Source: Cytophagales bacterium (GTDB taxonomy: Bacteria; Bacteroidota; Bacteroidia; Cytophagales; Cyclobacteriaceae). Taken from it: a stretch of DNA of 24,207 nt. The position numbers were made by a program, and so were the translations under genes. The DNA is taken from NCBI GenBank assembly GCA_003454975.1, contig DMST01000479.1:14962-39168 (forward strand). Direction: 5' to 3'. The notes under the pieces are model-generated. The model did no database searches. It had not been told where the DNA came from and worked only from the letters and a program-made list of their open reading frames with translations. Shown in pieces: positions 1 through 8,377 of this stretch (its first letter is position 1; each line of letters opens with the position of its first letter).

Positions 1-2366
1 ATTTCGACGGTAGCGAGTCACGCGATGAGAACGATCTGGTAGCCGCCTACATCGACGGCGAGGTACGAGGGGTAGGAGCACCCACCACCTACTATGCTGA
101 AGATGACCGCTTTCTGGTGCTGTTCCAGGTAGGCGATAACGACGTCTCCGGCAGTACCATCACCTTCCGGCTTTACGACGCTAGTACCGATACGGAATAT
201 CCAGTAGAGGAAACGCTCACTTTCGTGGCCGAAAGCAGCGAAGGTGTGGTATCAGAGCCCTACGTAATCACCAACAATTACTTGCCAACGGACATCGACC
301 TGAGCGATGCTACCATTGAGGAAAACTTGGTGGTAAATACCGCTATCGGAACGTTTAGCTCTACCGATCAGGATTCTATCGACACCTTCACCTACTCCTT
401 TGTTACGGACGAATTGTTGGGGCCAGACAATGGGAGTTTCACCATTGATGATAACATCCTGCGGACGGCAGAAATATACAATCATGAAGTGAAGGAGAGT
501 TATACGATTTATGTGCGCACCACCGACAATAAGAACGGTAACTACGATGAGTCCTTCACCATTACTATTGATGATGCCAACGATCCGCCCACGGCGGCCA
601 CACTGACCAACCAGCAAGTCTCGGAGCTGGAAGCGGTAGGTACTTACGTGGGTTTGCTGAAGTCAGTAGACGAAGATTCGATTGATACCTACACCTACCA
701 AATTACCGGAAATGGCACTGATAATCACGCCTTTACCCTGAACGGTGATTCCTTGGTAACTACCGAAATCTTCGATTTTGAGGCACAATCAAGTTATGGA
801 ATTACGGTGACCACTACGGATGCCACGGGCGAATCGTTTGCTCAAGGCTTCACCATCAGTATTGTGGATGCCAATGATGATCCTACGGATCTGGATTTGA
901 ATAATCTCCTGATTACGGAGAACCAAGCCGTGTTTACCACTATCGGTCAGTTCAGCACTACCGATCAGGATGCAGGCGATACCTTCACCTATACCCTTCA
1001 GCCTGGTACGGAAGAAACCGCCGACGAGGCTTCGTTCTTGATCGCTGAGGAAGAGCTGAGATCCAACGCCGTTTTTAACTTCGAAGAGCAAAACCAGTTT
1101 GTGCTCACGGTGCGCACTACCGACGAGGCGGGTGCGCAGTACGAGGAGGATTTTACCATTACGGTGGTAGACGATAATGATGCACCCACGGACATCGACA
1201 TCACAAATTTGGTGGTGGGTGAAAACCTGGATGCGGCCACGGCCATCGGCATTCTTTCTACTACGGATGAAGACGTACAAGATCTGTTTACCTACAGCTT
1301 GGTGACGGACGAAACCTTGGGCCCTGATAGCGAGCTGTTCTTAATGGACGGCAATACCCTGCGTACCGATACGGTCTTTGATTTTGAGGTGGACCATTCC
1401 TTCCTCATTCGCATCCAGACTACAGATTCGGCTGGGGCTAGCTATGAAGAATCCTACACCGTTACCATTACGGATGAGAACGATGCACCTACAGCATTGG
1501 ACTTGAACGAGAACCGGATCGAAGAACTGCGTGCTCCCGGGACTTTGATTGGCACCTTTGCCACTACCGATGAAGATGCGGTGGACAACTTCACCTACAC
1601 CCTAACGGGCAACTTGGTGGACAATGCGGCCTTCACTATTGTGGACAACGAGTTGCGTACGGCCATCGAGCTGGACCGCGAATCGCAGTCGGCCTACCGA
1701 ATTGAGGTGACCTCTACAGATAAAGGAGGAGAGACTTTCGTGGAGACCTTCGTCATTGAGGTTATCGATCAGAACGAAGCCCCAGAATTGGGTGACGCCC
1801 TCTTTACTATGGTGGAGAATCGCGAAGCGGGCTACTTGCTGGGCACCCTGGAAGCGACCGACATTGACTCCAATCAGTCGCAGTACTACAAAATCCTGTT
1901 GGAGGATCCGCTGTACTTTATCGAGGAGTTCCCTTTTGCCCTAGACTCGGTAACGGGTGACCTCACGGTCAACATCAAAGATTCACTGGACTACGAGAAG
2001 CAAGACCTGTACGTTTTTGACGTGATGGTGGTAGACAACGGGCCGTTTGCCCTCACGGATACGGCCGAAATCATCGTGCGTATCACCGATGAGCCAGAGG
2101 GACTGTTGCCAGTCAACGACCTGGTTTCGCCCAATCAGGACGGTTTCAATGATTTCTTCGAGATCACCAACCCGGAAGTGTACGCAGACTATCGCCTGAC
2201 GATTTTCTCCTCCGAGGGCACCGTTTTGTACACGGCGCAGCCTTACAACAACGAATGGGATGGCACCTACCAGGGTCGCACCTTGCCTAGTGGCATCTAC
2301 TATTACCTATTCGAAAACACAGAGGGTTTCATTTACCGAGGCATGATCAACCTAAAAACCCAATAA
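1..2366 (+). CDS. T9SS-secreted cadherin-repeat adhesin, 5' end outside window
   Basis: The frame is open from the first bases, so the gene begins upstream; the first in-window GTG (117) is internal. The visible 788 or so residues hold six tandem cadherin-like domains starting near bases 285, 588, 882, 1185, 1488 and 1782. Each begins with PT/PE, has an xEN or EL motif, TDxD in the middle and ends in DxND or a similar calcium-type motif. From about 2112 to the stop lies a T9SS type B sorting domain (gliding_CTERM/CHU_C family): SPNQDGFNDFF, a central YxNEWDG and LPSGIYYY near the end. Such proteins cross the outer membrane by the type IX system and act at the cell surface in adhesion or gliding. 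The first five domains are 98-101 residues and much alike; the sixth is longer and diverged. The PorP/SprF gene follows after 2 bases. Family assignment is firm; ligand unknown. Confidence 0.9.
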   Translation, partial: FDGSESRDENDLVAAYIDGEVRGVGAPTTYYAEDDRFLVLFQVGDNDVSGSTITFRLYDASTDTEYPVEETLTFVAESSEGVVSEPYVITNNYLPTDIDLSDATIEENLVVNTAIGTFSSTDQDSIDTFTYSFVTDELLGPDNGSFTIDDNILRTAEIYNHEVKESYTIYVRTTDNKNGNYDESFTITIDDANDPPTAATLTNQQVSELEAVGTYVGLLKSVDEDSIDTYTYQITGNGTDNHAFTLNGDSLVTTEIFDFEAQSSYGITVTTTDATGESFAQGFTISIVDANDDPTDLDLNNLLITENQAVFTTIGQFSTTDQDAGDTFTYTLQPGTEETADEASFLIAEEELRSNAVFNFEEQNQFVLTVRTTDEAGAQYEEDFTITVVDDNDAPTDIDITNLVVGENLDAATAIGILSTTDEDVQDLFTYSLVTDETLGPDSELFLMDGNTLRTDTVFDFEVDHSFLIRIQTTDSAGASYEESYTVTITDENDAPTALDLNENRIEELRAPGTLIGTFATTDEDAVDNFTYTLTGNLVDNAAFTIVDNELRTAIELDRESQSAYRIEVTSTDKGGETFVETFVIEVIDQNEAPELGDALFTMVENREAGYLLGTLEATDIDSNQSQYYKILLEDPLYFIEEFPFALDSVTGDLTVNIKDSLDYEKQDLYVFDVMVVDNGPFALTDTAEIIVRITDEPEGLLPVNDLVSPNQDGFNDFFEITNPEVYADYRLTIFSSEGTVLYTAQPYNNEWDGTYQGRTLPSGIYYYLFENTEGFIYRGMINLKTQ
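285..2093 (+). repeat. Six tandem cadherin-like domains with a 900-base higher-order period
   Basis: Domain starts are 303, 294, 303, 303 and 294 bases apart. Domains 1 and 4 share the insert VTDE-LGPD, while domains 2 and 5 share the variant TGN--DN-AF. The pattern therefore repeats every three domains, exactly 900 bases (285 to 1185, 588 to 1488, 882 to 1782). The match is clear in protein but loose in DNA, so the duplication is old. Confidence 0.8.
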
Positions 2367-2368
2367 CC

Positions 2369-3301
2369 ATGCAACTCAGAACTTTACTATTGTTAGTGCT
2401 GGCTTGGGTTTCTGTAACGGCCCGGGCCCAGCAGCTGCCCACGTACAACATGTACGCCCAGAACCTTTTTACCATCAACCCCGCCTTTGCGGGCTACTGG
2501 CAGGGGACCAACGGTTACTTGTACGCCAAGAGCATTTTCAATGGATTGCCCAATACACCCCAGCAATTGGACCTGGGAGTGCATCAGGCCATCGAAACCA
2601 TGCAGGCCGCTTTTGGGGGCCGCCTGGTCATTGATGAGCGTTCCGCTTTTCAAACCTTTCAGCTGAGCGCCACGGCTTCATACAAGTTGCCCGTGACGCG
2701 TGAGCAACTGTTCTCAGTGGCATTGGAAGCAGGCTTTGTCAACCGGTCATTTAATCCGTTAGAAATCAACGACTTTACCGATCCGAATGACCCGGTGCTC
2801 TCTTCAGAATATTACAACCAAACGAATTTCCGCTTTGCGGCTGGGGTAGCTTACATCTCGCCGATGATGGAAATAGGAGTGAGCATGCCGCAGCTGATTG
2901 AAGGGGGCGAGCGCATCAACCCGCACATCAACGCTTTCGCGGCGGGCAACTTCTTCACCGGGGAGTTCCTCATCAAACCGAGCATATTTGGGCAGTACCT
3001 GCCGGACGGATCGCTTGTAGGAGATATCAACGTGATGGCCGAGTACGCTCAGACCTTATGGATTCAGCCCGGCTTCCGGACCAACATGACCGTGCTGCTG
3101 AGTGCAGGCTTTATGTTTGAGAAAGCGCAACTCGGTTACAGTTTTAGCCTTTATGCAGGTTCGTATGAATATTATCAGGGAAATGCCCACGAGCTTATGC
3201 TCAGCTTTTTGATCAACGACGGGGGGCGGCAACGTGCCTTTATTGACCGTCTGAATCCGTACCAGCGTCGGGGCATTCAGAAACTTTTTAGGCGTAGATA
3301 A
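2369..3301 (+). CDS. PorP/SprF-family T9SS outer-membrane protein
   Basis: 310 residues, a normal length for the PorP/SprF family. A signal peptide occupies about residues 1-20 (MQLRT, a leucine-rich core, then ARAQ). The mature start carries the family hallmark QLPTYNMYAQNLFTINPAFAG (usual form Q-P-ytqYm-N---iNPAyAG). The rest alternates beta-strand-like segments with GxxY and RxG motifs, as in a 14-strand-type outer-membrane barrel. Family members serve as attachment or export partners for individual large T9SS type B cargo proteins. The ATG lies 2 bases after the stop of the adhesin gene, so the two are almost certainly co-transcribed and translationally coupled, and this protein is likely the dedicated partner of that adhesin. 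A strong terminator follows the stop. Confidence 0.92.
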   Translation: MQLRTLLLLVLAWVSVTARAQQLPTYNMYAQNLFTINPAFAGYWQGTNGYLYAKSIFNGLPNTPQQLDLGVHQAIETMQAAFGGRLVIDERSAFQTFQLSATASYKLPVTREQLFSVALEAGFVNRSFNPLEINDFTDPNDPVLSSEYYNQTNFRFAAGVAYISPMMEIGVSMPQLIEGGERINPHINAFAAGNFFTGEFLIKPSIFGQYLPDGSLVGDINVMAEYAQTLWIQPGFRTNMTVLLSAGFMFEKAQLGYSFSLYAGSYEYYQGNAHELMLSFLINDGGRQRAFIDRLNPYQRRGIQKLFRRR

Positions 3302-3328
3302 TTAATTTTCTTAGCGTATTCCTTCAAA

Positions 3329-3357
3329 CCTCGGGCCTATTGCCCGGGGTTTTTTTT
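3329..3357 (+). terminator. Intrinsic terminator of adhesin-PorP/SprF operon
   Basis: An 8-bp GC-rich stem (CCTCGGGC pairing with GCCCGGGG, one G-T pair) with a 5-base loop is followed by eight T. It starts 27 bases after the PorP/SprF stop codon. Confidence 0.9.
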
Positions 3358-3368
3358 ATAAGAGAAGG

Positions 3369-3400
3369 CAAAAAAATAAGAGGCCCTTTTGAGGCCTCTT
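3369..3400 (-). terminator. Intrinsic terminator of minus-strand barrel gene
   Basis: Read on the minus strand, AAGAGGCC pairs perfectly with GGCCTCTT around a 7-base loop, followed by ATTTTTTT. It lies 27 bases beyond the stop of the gene at 3427-4002 and is distinct from the plus-strand terminator next to it. Confidence 0.85.
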
Positions 3401-3426
3401 TGGAAATGCTTTAACAAATGGGCGAA

Positions 3427-4002
3427 TCAGAAACGAATCTGTAAGGCCGTGCTGAGCTCAACACCGCCGAGGTTAGTCACCTCCATGGCTGTGCGGTGCA
3501 AATCTGTATCCGTTCCTGATACCAAAACCGGTTGGCTATTTACTAGCGGTTGGGCGTATCCTACGGCTCCCATCAGGGCCACGTGCTTACCAATACCCAG
3601 CTTCAAACCTACCTTAGCGAATCCCGCTACGCGAGAAGGCATATCATAGGTGGCAATGGTTCCGTTGGCGTCAAATTCCAGCCCGTCTATCCCGCTACTG
3701 TAGATCAGGTTACCTGCTATAAAGGGCGAGAAGGCTTTGTCTCTCAAGAAGAACCGTGCACCCAAGCCCCCGCGGAAACCGGATATACTTTGGCCTCCCC
3801 CTACGGTAAGGTCTAACTTTTGAGTAAGCCGATAGGCATACTCCAACCCGATACCATATGGGGTACCAAAGCCCGTCACGATGGCGATGCCGTGCTTGGT
3901 ATCGCCCAATTCGGGTTTTAGTTTCAGGTGAGGATTGGTAAAAGCGAAAGAGGAGATAGACAAACCCAAAAGGAGGGCGGCGGTGGCGTAAATCTTTTTC
4001 AT
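3427..4002 (-). CDS. Small outer-membrane beta-barrel protein
   Basis: 191 residues. The frame stays open upstream to 4095, but the ATG at 4002 is chosen because it begins a clean signal peptide (MKKIYATAALLLGLSISSFA) and has AAGGA about 9 bases upstream on the minus strand. The mature part is rich in glycine and aromatic residues in alternating strands (GIAIVTGFG, YGIGLEYAYR, LDLTVGGGQS, GGLGARFFLR, GFAKVGLKLG) and ends in phenylalanine, typical of small outer-membrane barrels of the porin-like/OmpW-like group. No OmpA peptidoglycan-binding domain is present. The gene stands alone between two convergent terminators and a long gene-free stretch. No clear TAnnTTTG promoter was seen upstream. 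Barrel character is well supported; the function is unknown. Confidence 0.8.
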   Translation of the reverse strand: MKKIYATAALLLGLSISSFAFTNPHLKLKPELGDTKHGIAIVTGFGTPYGIGLEYAYRLTQKLDLTVGGGQSISGFRGGLGARFFLRDKAFSPFIAGNLIYSSGIDGLEFDANGTIATYDMPSRVAGFAKVGLKLGIGKHVALMGAVGYAQPLVNSQPVLVSGTDTDLHRTAMEVTNLGGVELSTALQIRF

Positions 4003-4452
4003 GTTCGAAATCCTTGTTTTTACTGTTGTTGTGGGTGAAGAGCAGGCCATGTATTTCATTCCTGCATGTTTACATCTCAACAACGCATGTGCCATTTTTG
4101 ATTTGGCTCAGCTTTTTCTTTAAAAAATAATATTGCGGCAGACAATAAATAAGGATTGCCCTGGATTGATGGATTTCGACTAGCATTCTTCAGCTTAGAG
4201 AAATGAACGGCTGCCAACATGACCATTCTTAAAGGAGCTGATTTGTCAGCGCTTGATGTATTGGGGGCAAGGTATGCGCCGGGGGGCAACCTAATATACT
4301 TTTCATCCCACTGACATGAGATTTAAATGGGGAATTCAGCCCAATAGAACAGAGATTTTACTATCGGATTTCTCACCGAAAGAAGATTAATTTAACAGTT
4401 GGCTGTAGAGCGGGAATTACGCTTCCCACCCTACTGAGAAGTGGCTTTGGGT
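4003..4452. other. Gene-free stretch of about 450 bases
   Basis: This is lower in G+C than its surroundings. It contains short open frames on both strands (a 31-codon plus-strand frame at 4219-4314; a TTG-initiated minus frame near 4289-4077 that runs into the barrel gene leader) without recognisable products. A weak 5-bp hairpin at about 4412-4426 has no T-run, so a terminator for mfd was not identified. It may hold upstream control sequence for the barrel gene or decayed coding sequence. Confidence 0.5.
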
Positions 4453-7400
4453 CTACCCCACCGTCTCTGCTACGCCCAGCATGACTTGTAGCTCTTGAAT
4501 AGCGTCCTTCACCTGCGAAACATTCTTCACCTCAATGATGAGCCGCTTTTTGTAATCCTTCATCTTAGTGCGCCGGGAGTTGCTTTGTACGTAGGCCAGC
4601 ACCTTGCCGAATACTTCACTCTGGAAGTAGGCCTCGTTTTCGGGGTTGGTGAAGTAGCCCTTCATTACCTCATTTTTCAGGGTAAGTTTCTCAAAACCCA
4701 GCTGCTCTGCCAGCCAGCGTAGCTTCACCGTTTCAATGAGGTCTATCACAGGCTCGGGAATGGGCCCAAAACGGTCGCGGATGCCCTCAGTAAATTTATC
4801 CAGCTCCTCCTGATTTTTGATGCTATCCAGCTGGCTATAGAGGCTGAGGCGTTCCGTGATGTTCTTCACGTAGGTCTCTGGGATAATGATCTCCATGTCC
4901 GTCTCAATACTGCACTCGGTGATCTGGACATTTTTGGCGGCCGCCTCTAGTTCGTTTTTGAACAGCTCAGCAAACTTGGTCTCCTTCAGCTCCTTCACTG
5001 CGTCGTCCAAAATCTTATGGTACATGTCAAACCCAAGGTCGGAGATGAAACCCGTTTGCTCGGCCCCGAGTAAGTTGCCCGCCCCGCGGATGTCTAGGTC
5101 GCGCATGGCCACTTTAAAGCCATCGCCTAAGTCAGAGAACTCCTCCAGCGTGCTGAGGCGCTTGCGCGCATCCGAGGTGAGGCCAATAGTAGGAGGCGTG
5201 AGCAAGAAGCAAAAGGCTTTCTTATTGCTTCGGCCCACCCGCCCACGCATCTGGTGCAGATCGCTAAGCCCGAACATGTGGGCCTGGTTGATGATAATGG
5301 TGTTGGCGTTCGGGATGTCTAGCCCACTCTCGATGATGTTGGTGCTGACTAGTACGTCGTACTCACCCTCGATGAACTTCACCATCGTACTTTCCAAGCT
5401 GGGGCCATCCATTTGGCCGTGGGCTACCGTTACCCGGGCATCGGGCACCAAGCGTGTCACAATGCCCGCAATCTGCATGATATCACCCACGCGGTTGTGC
5501 ACAAAGAAGACCTGCCCGCCCCGCTTCAGCTCAAAGCTGATGGCGTCGCGTAGCATGGCATCATTGAAGGTATGAATCTCCGTGGTCACCGGTTGCCGGT
5601 TGGGGGGCGGGGTGGCAATCACACTCAGGTCGCGCGCGCCCATCAGGCTGAAGTGTAGCGTCCGGGGTATGGGTGTAGCGGTCAGTGTAAGTACGTCTAC
5701 GTTTACCCGCAGCTCCTTCAGCTTCTCTTTTGTTTTCACCCCAAACTTCTGCTCCTCATCTATGATCAGCAGCCCTAGGTCTTTGAACTTCACATCCTTA
5801 CCCACAATCCGGTGGGTACCTACTAGGATATCGATTTTGCCCTCGGTAGTGTCCTTCACGATCTCCCGAATCTCCTTGGTAGTGCGGAAGCGGTTTACGT
5901 AGTCTACCGTAACGGGAAACTGGCTTAGCCGCTCCTTGAAGGTGCGGTAGTGCTGCATGGCCAGGATGGTGGTGGGTACCAGAACGGCTACCTGCTTGCC
6001 GTCGGTGACTGCCTTGAAGGCCGCCCGTATGGCGACCTCTGTTTTGCCAAAGCCTACGTCCCCACATACCAGGCGATCCATGGGGTGAGCCAGCTCCATA
6101 TCCCCCTTCACGTCCGCCGTGGCTTTCGCTTGGTCCGGGGTGTCTTCGTAGATGAAGCTCGTTTCTAGCTCCGCCTGCATGAAGGTATCTGGCTGGTAGG
6201 AGAAGCCCGGTGCCGCCTTGCGTTTGGCGTATAGGTTGATCAGGTCCTCGGCGATGTCCATCACCTTCTTCTTGGCCCGCTTCTTCTTGTTGTCCCACTC
6301 CTGGCTGCCCAGCTTGCTCATGCTGGGTTGGGTGCCCTCTTGCCCGCTGTAGCGGCTTATCTTGTGTATGCTGTGCACGTTTACGTACAGCAGATCATTA
6401 TCCCGATACACGAGCCGGATGGCTTCCTGCTCCCGGCCCGCTACCTCTACCTTGTCCAGCCCGGCAAACCGCCCAATGCCATAGTCGATGTGTACTACGT
6501 AGTCGCCGGGTTTGAGCGTTCGTAACTCCTTCAGGGTAAGTGCTTTGGACTTGCTATGCTTGTCCTTGGTTTTGTAGCGGTGAAACCGCTCGAAAAGCTG
6601 GTGATCTGTAAAGACGGATACTTGCAGCAGCTTGTCCTTGAATCCACCGCGTAGCCCCATGTTGAGCGACTCAAACTTGAGGAGGGGGTCCATCTCTTCA
6701 AAGATTCCCTCTAGCCGCTCTAGCTGTTTGGGCACCTCTGCCGCAATCATATTGGTGTAAGCCTGGGCCTGTTGCTCATTGAGCGTGTCAGCCATCAGCT
6801 GAAAATTCTTGTTGAACGAGGGCTGCGGCTCGCTATCAAATTTGAACTCGGTAGCTCCCTTAAAATAGAAACGATTCCCAAATTCAAGCTGCACGTAGGG
6901 CTGTAAGGACTCCAGAAAAGAGGCACTGTTTTCGAAGAGCTCTTCGGGTTTAAGAACGATTTGGGTGTTGCCTGAGGATTCCAGAATCTTCTCGAAGTTC
7001 TCTTCAGCCTTGCCAAAGTTCTTGTCCAGCACATCCAGCGTTTGCTGATAGTCCTTGAACCATACCTTAGTATGCTTGGGCAGAAACTCCAAAAATCCCT
7101 GACGGCGTTCCTCCAATAGCTTCGTCTGTACGTTGGGGATCAAATTGATCTCCTTTACAGGCTCCTGACTTAGCTGCGTGTTGGGGTCAAAAATCCGAAT
7201 GCTATCAATCTCGTTACCGAACAGTTCGATCCGGTAGGGGAGATCGTGTGCATAGCTAAATACGTCGATGATACCCCCGCGAATGGCAAACTGACCAGGT
7301 TCGTAAACGAAATCCGTCCGCTCAAAATCATAGGTGGTCAGAAGCTCGGCCATGAAATTCACGTCCACTTCCTCACCTACCTTAGCGCTAAAGGTGTTCT

Positions 7401-7824
7401 TGTCCAGGCTCTGCCGGTTGATTACGCGTTCGGTGAGGGCTTCCGGGTAGGTGACAATTAGCTCCCCACTGGCCGACTTATGGTTGATGCGGTTCAAGAT
7501 TTCCGCCCGCATGAGCACGTTGGCGTTCTCCGTCTCTTCAAAAGCGTAAGGGCGTTTGTAGCTGCTGGGGAAGAGGAGCACCTCCTTGGTTTGCAGCACG
7601 TTTTGCAGGTCATTGTGGAAGTAGGCGGCCTCTTCCTTATCATGCATTACAAACAGGTGAGTCTGCTTATTGGTAGCATACGTTGCCGCAGCTACTACCG
7701 AATCGAGGCTGCCGGTTAGGCCTTTTACTTGCAGTTGCTTGGTTTCGTTGGGCTTGATGGCTTGTGCCAACGTGCCCACCAGTCCGTCATGGACGTAAAT
7801 GTTGAGGAAATCGCGAATCTTCAC
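4453..7824 (-). CDS. mfd: Transcription-repair coupling factor Mfd
   Basis: 1123 residues, close to the usual 1100-1150. Mfd removes RNA polymerase stalled at DNA lesions and recruits UvrA for nucleotide excision repair. An N-terminal UvrB-like region occupies about residues 1-330. The CarD-like RNA-polymerase interaction domain starts near residue 430 (KPGDYVVHIDYGIGRF). The helicase motor follows, with Walker A GDVGFGKTE at 588-596, DEEQ at 689-692, TATPIPRTL, and the motif VI region HQMRGRVGRS. A TRCF C-terminal domain (ITERLSLYSQL) closes the protein. The predicted start is GTG, with in-frame codons upstream but no better start before the promoter box at 7848-7855. No nearby gene belongs to the same pathway, and no clear terminator was seen after the stop. 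Confidence 0.97.
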   Translation of the reverse strand: MKIRDFLNIYVHDGLVGTLAQAIKPNETKQLQVKGLTGSLDSVVAAATYATNKQTHLFVMHDKEEAAYFHNDLQNVLQTKEVLLFPSSYKRPYAFEETENANVLMRAEILNRINHKSASGELIVTYPEALTERVINRQSLDKNTFSAKVGEEVDVNFMAELLTTYDFERTDFVYEPGQFAIRGGIIDVFSYAHDLPYRIELFGNEIDSIRIFDPNTQLSQEPVKEINLIPNVQTKLLEERRQGFLEFLPKHTKVWFKDYQQTLDVLDKNFGKAEENFEKILESSGNTQIVLKPEELFENSASFLESLQPYVQLEFGNRFYFKGATEFKFDSEPQPSFNKNFQLMADTLNEQQAQAYTNMIAAEVPKQLERLEGIFEEMDPLLKFESLNMGLRGGFKDKLLQVSVFTDHQLFERFHRYKTKDKHSKSKALTLKELRTLKPGDYVVHIDYGIGRFAGLDKVEVAGREQEAIRLVYRDNDLLYVNVHSIHKISRYSGQEGTQPSMSKLGSQEWDNKKKRAKKKVMDIAEDLINLYAKRKAAPGFSYQPDTFMQAELETSFIYEDTPDQAKATADVKGDMELAHPMDRLVCGDVGFGKTEVAIRAAFKAVTDGKQVAVLVPTTILAMQHYRTFKERLSQFPVTVDYVNRFRTTKEIREIVKDTTEGKIDILVGTHRIVGKDVKFKDLGLLIIDEEQKFGVKTKEKLKELRVNVDVLTLTATPIPRTLHFSLMGARDLSVIATPPPNRQPVTTEIHTFNDAMLRDAISFELKRGGQVFFVHNRVGDIMQIAGIVTRLVPDARVTVAHGQMDGPSLESTMVKFIEGEYDVLVSTNIIESGLDIPNANTIIINQAHMFGLSDLHQMRGRVGRSNKKAFCFLLTPPTIGLTSDARKRLSTLEEFSDLGDGFKVAMRDLDIRGAGNLLGAEQTGFISDLGFDMYHKILDDAVKELKETKFAELFKNELEAAAKNVQITECSIETDMEIIIPETYVKNITERLSLYSQLDSIKNQEELDKFTEGIRDRFGPIPEPVIDLIETVKLRWLAEQLGFEKLTLKNEVMKGYFTNPENEAYFQSEVFGKVLAYVQSNSRRTKMKDYKKRLIIEVKNVSQVKDAIQELQVMLGVAETVG

Positions 7825-7847
7825 GGGTATACAACGAATGGGGGCCG

Positions 7848-7855
7848 CAAAGTTA
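7848..7855 (-). promoter_or_regulatory. Bacteroidota -7 box for mfd
   Basis: On the minus strand this reads TAACTTTG, matching TAnnTTTG exactly, and would start transcription about 17 bases before the mfd GTG. A well-spaced upstream TTG is not evident; the nearest one is about 25 bases away, inside the preceding terminator. Confidence 0.6.
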
Positions 7856-7860
7856 CCGAA

Positions 7861-7881
7861 AAAAATAGCGGCCGAAGCCGC
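7861..7881 (-). terminator. UUCG-loop terminator upstream of mfd
   Basis: Minus strand: GCGGC, loop TTCG, GCCGC, then TATTTTTTT. The 5-bp all-GC stem closed by a UUCG tetraloop and followed by a T-run is a plausible end for transcripts from the small secreted-protein gene at 8039-8377. It lies directly against the mfd promoter box. Confidence 0.65.
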
Positions 7882-7973
7882 AATTTGTTAATGTGATAAT
7901 ATGGAAATGTGACAATGTGTTTAGGGCGGCAATCATTATTCTCATGTCCAATGTGATACCATGGAAATGTGAT
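7882..7973. repeat. Degenerate 8-base-period intergenic repeat (AATnTGnn)
   Basis: Five consecutive octamers occupy 7882-7921 (AATTTGTT, AATGTGAT, AATATGGA, AATGTGAC, AATGTGTT) and four more occupy 7942-7973 (TCATGTCC, AATGTGAT, ACCATGGA, AATGTGAT). The core of the second block repeats the first at an offset of exactly 60 bases. It lies outside any gene. Confidence 0.7.
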
Positions 7974-7989
7974 GAGGACCGTGTGCCGG

Positions 7990-8026
7990 CCGGGTCGGGA
8001 CTCTGAAGTGTGAAAGTCCCACCCGG
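7990..8026. repeat. Large imperfect palindrome (REP-like hairpin)
   Basis: CCGGGT, a bulged C, and GGGACT pair with AGTCCC and ACCCGG, giving 12 base pairs around a 12-base loop. Neither strand has a good T-run after it, so it is not a standard terminator. It starts 13 bases beyond the stop of the small gene at 8039-8377 and could stabilise that mRNA 3' end or be a dispersed palindromic element. Confidence 0.65.
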
Positions 8027-8038
8027 ACGTTGGTTTTC

Positions 8039-8377
8039 TTACCAATCCCAAGGGCAGTCTGATACGGGTACCGCTTCTACGCGCGATACTTTGAATGCGC
8101 CCGGGCATTCCGTGGCCTGACCGAAAAAGGTCACTTTATACAAAAGGATCGGAAGTACCGTGAAGGTGTTTTCTACTTGGAACTTCTCACCGGTATCACA
8201 CCGGGTAAACGTTTGACAGGGCCAGTCGCCATACGTGAAGGTACCGTAAGAGGTAACGTGTGGTAGCAAAACTTCACTTTTAGCATTAGCAGGTTGATAA
8301 CTTACGGACGTTGTCAAACCTATAAGCAGCAGGGTCCAAAGGGTGGCGGCGGTTACTTTTCTCAATCTCTTTTTCAT
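8039..8377 (-). CDS. Small secreted four-cysteine protein, unknown function
   Basis: 112 residues. The frame is open further upstream, but the ATG at 8377 is chosen because it begins a signal peptide: basic MKKRLRKVT, hydrophobic LWTLLLIGL, and an AXA-type site near NAKS (about residue 32). The mature part of about 80 residues contains four cysteines at 54, 60, 91 and 108 (WPCQTFTRC, ECPG, DCPW), an even number that suggests two disulfides in the periplasm or outside the cell. It ends in tryptophan. The family was not recognised. It stands alone, with a hairpin and a terminator downstream; no consensus promoter was seen upstream. Confidence 0.65.
   Translation of the reverse strand: MKKRLRKVTAATLWTLLLIGLTTSVSYQPANAKSEVLLPHVTSYGTFTYGDWPCQTFTRCDTGEKFQVENTFTVLPILLYKVTFFGQATECPGAFKVSRVEAVPVSDCPWDW

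Noticed and set aside
4077..4289. Minus-strand frame of about 70 codons in the gap before the barrel gene
   Set aside because: It has only a TTG start and no recognisable motif or ribosome site, so it is not supported as a gene.
4412..4426. Short hairpin GGGAA/TTCCC downstream of mfd as a terminator
   Set aside because: Only 5 bp with no T-run on the minus strand.
7821..8108. Minus-strand open frame of 95 codons overlapping the mfd start
   Set aside because: It runs through the terminator, octamer repeat and palindrome and overlaps two better genes; composition is not protein-like.
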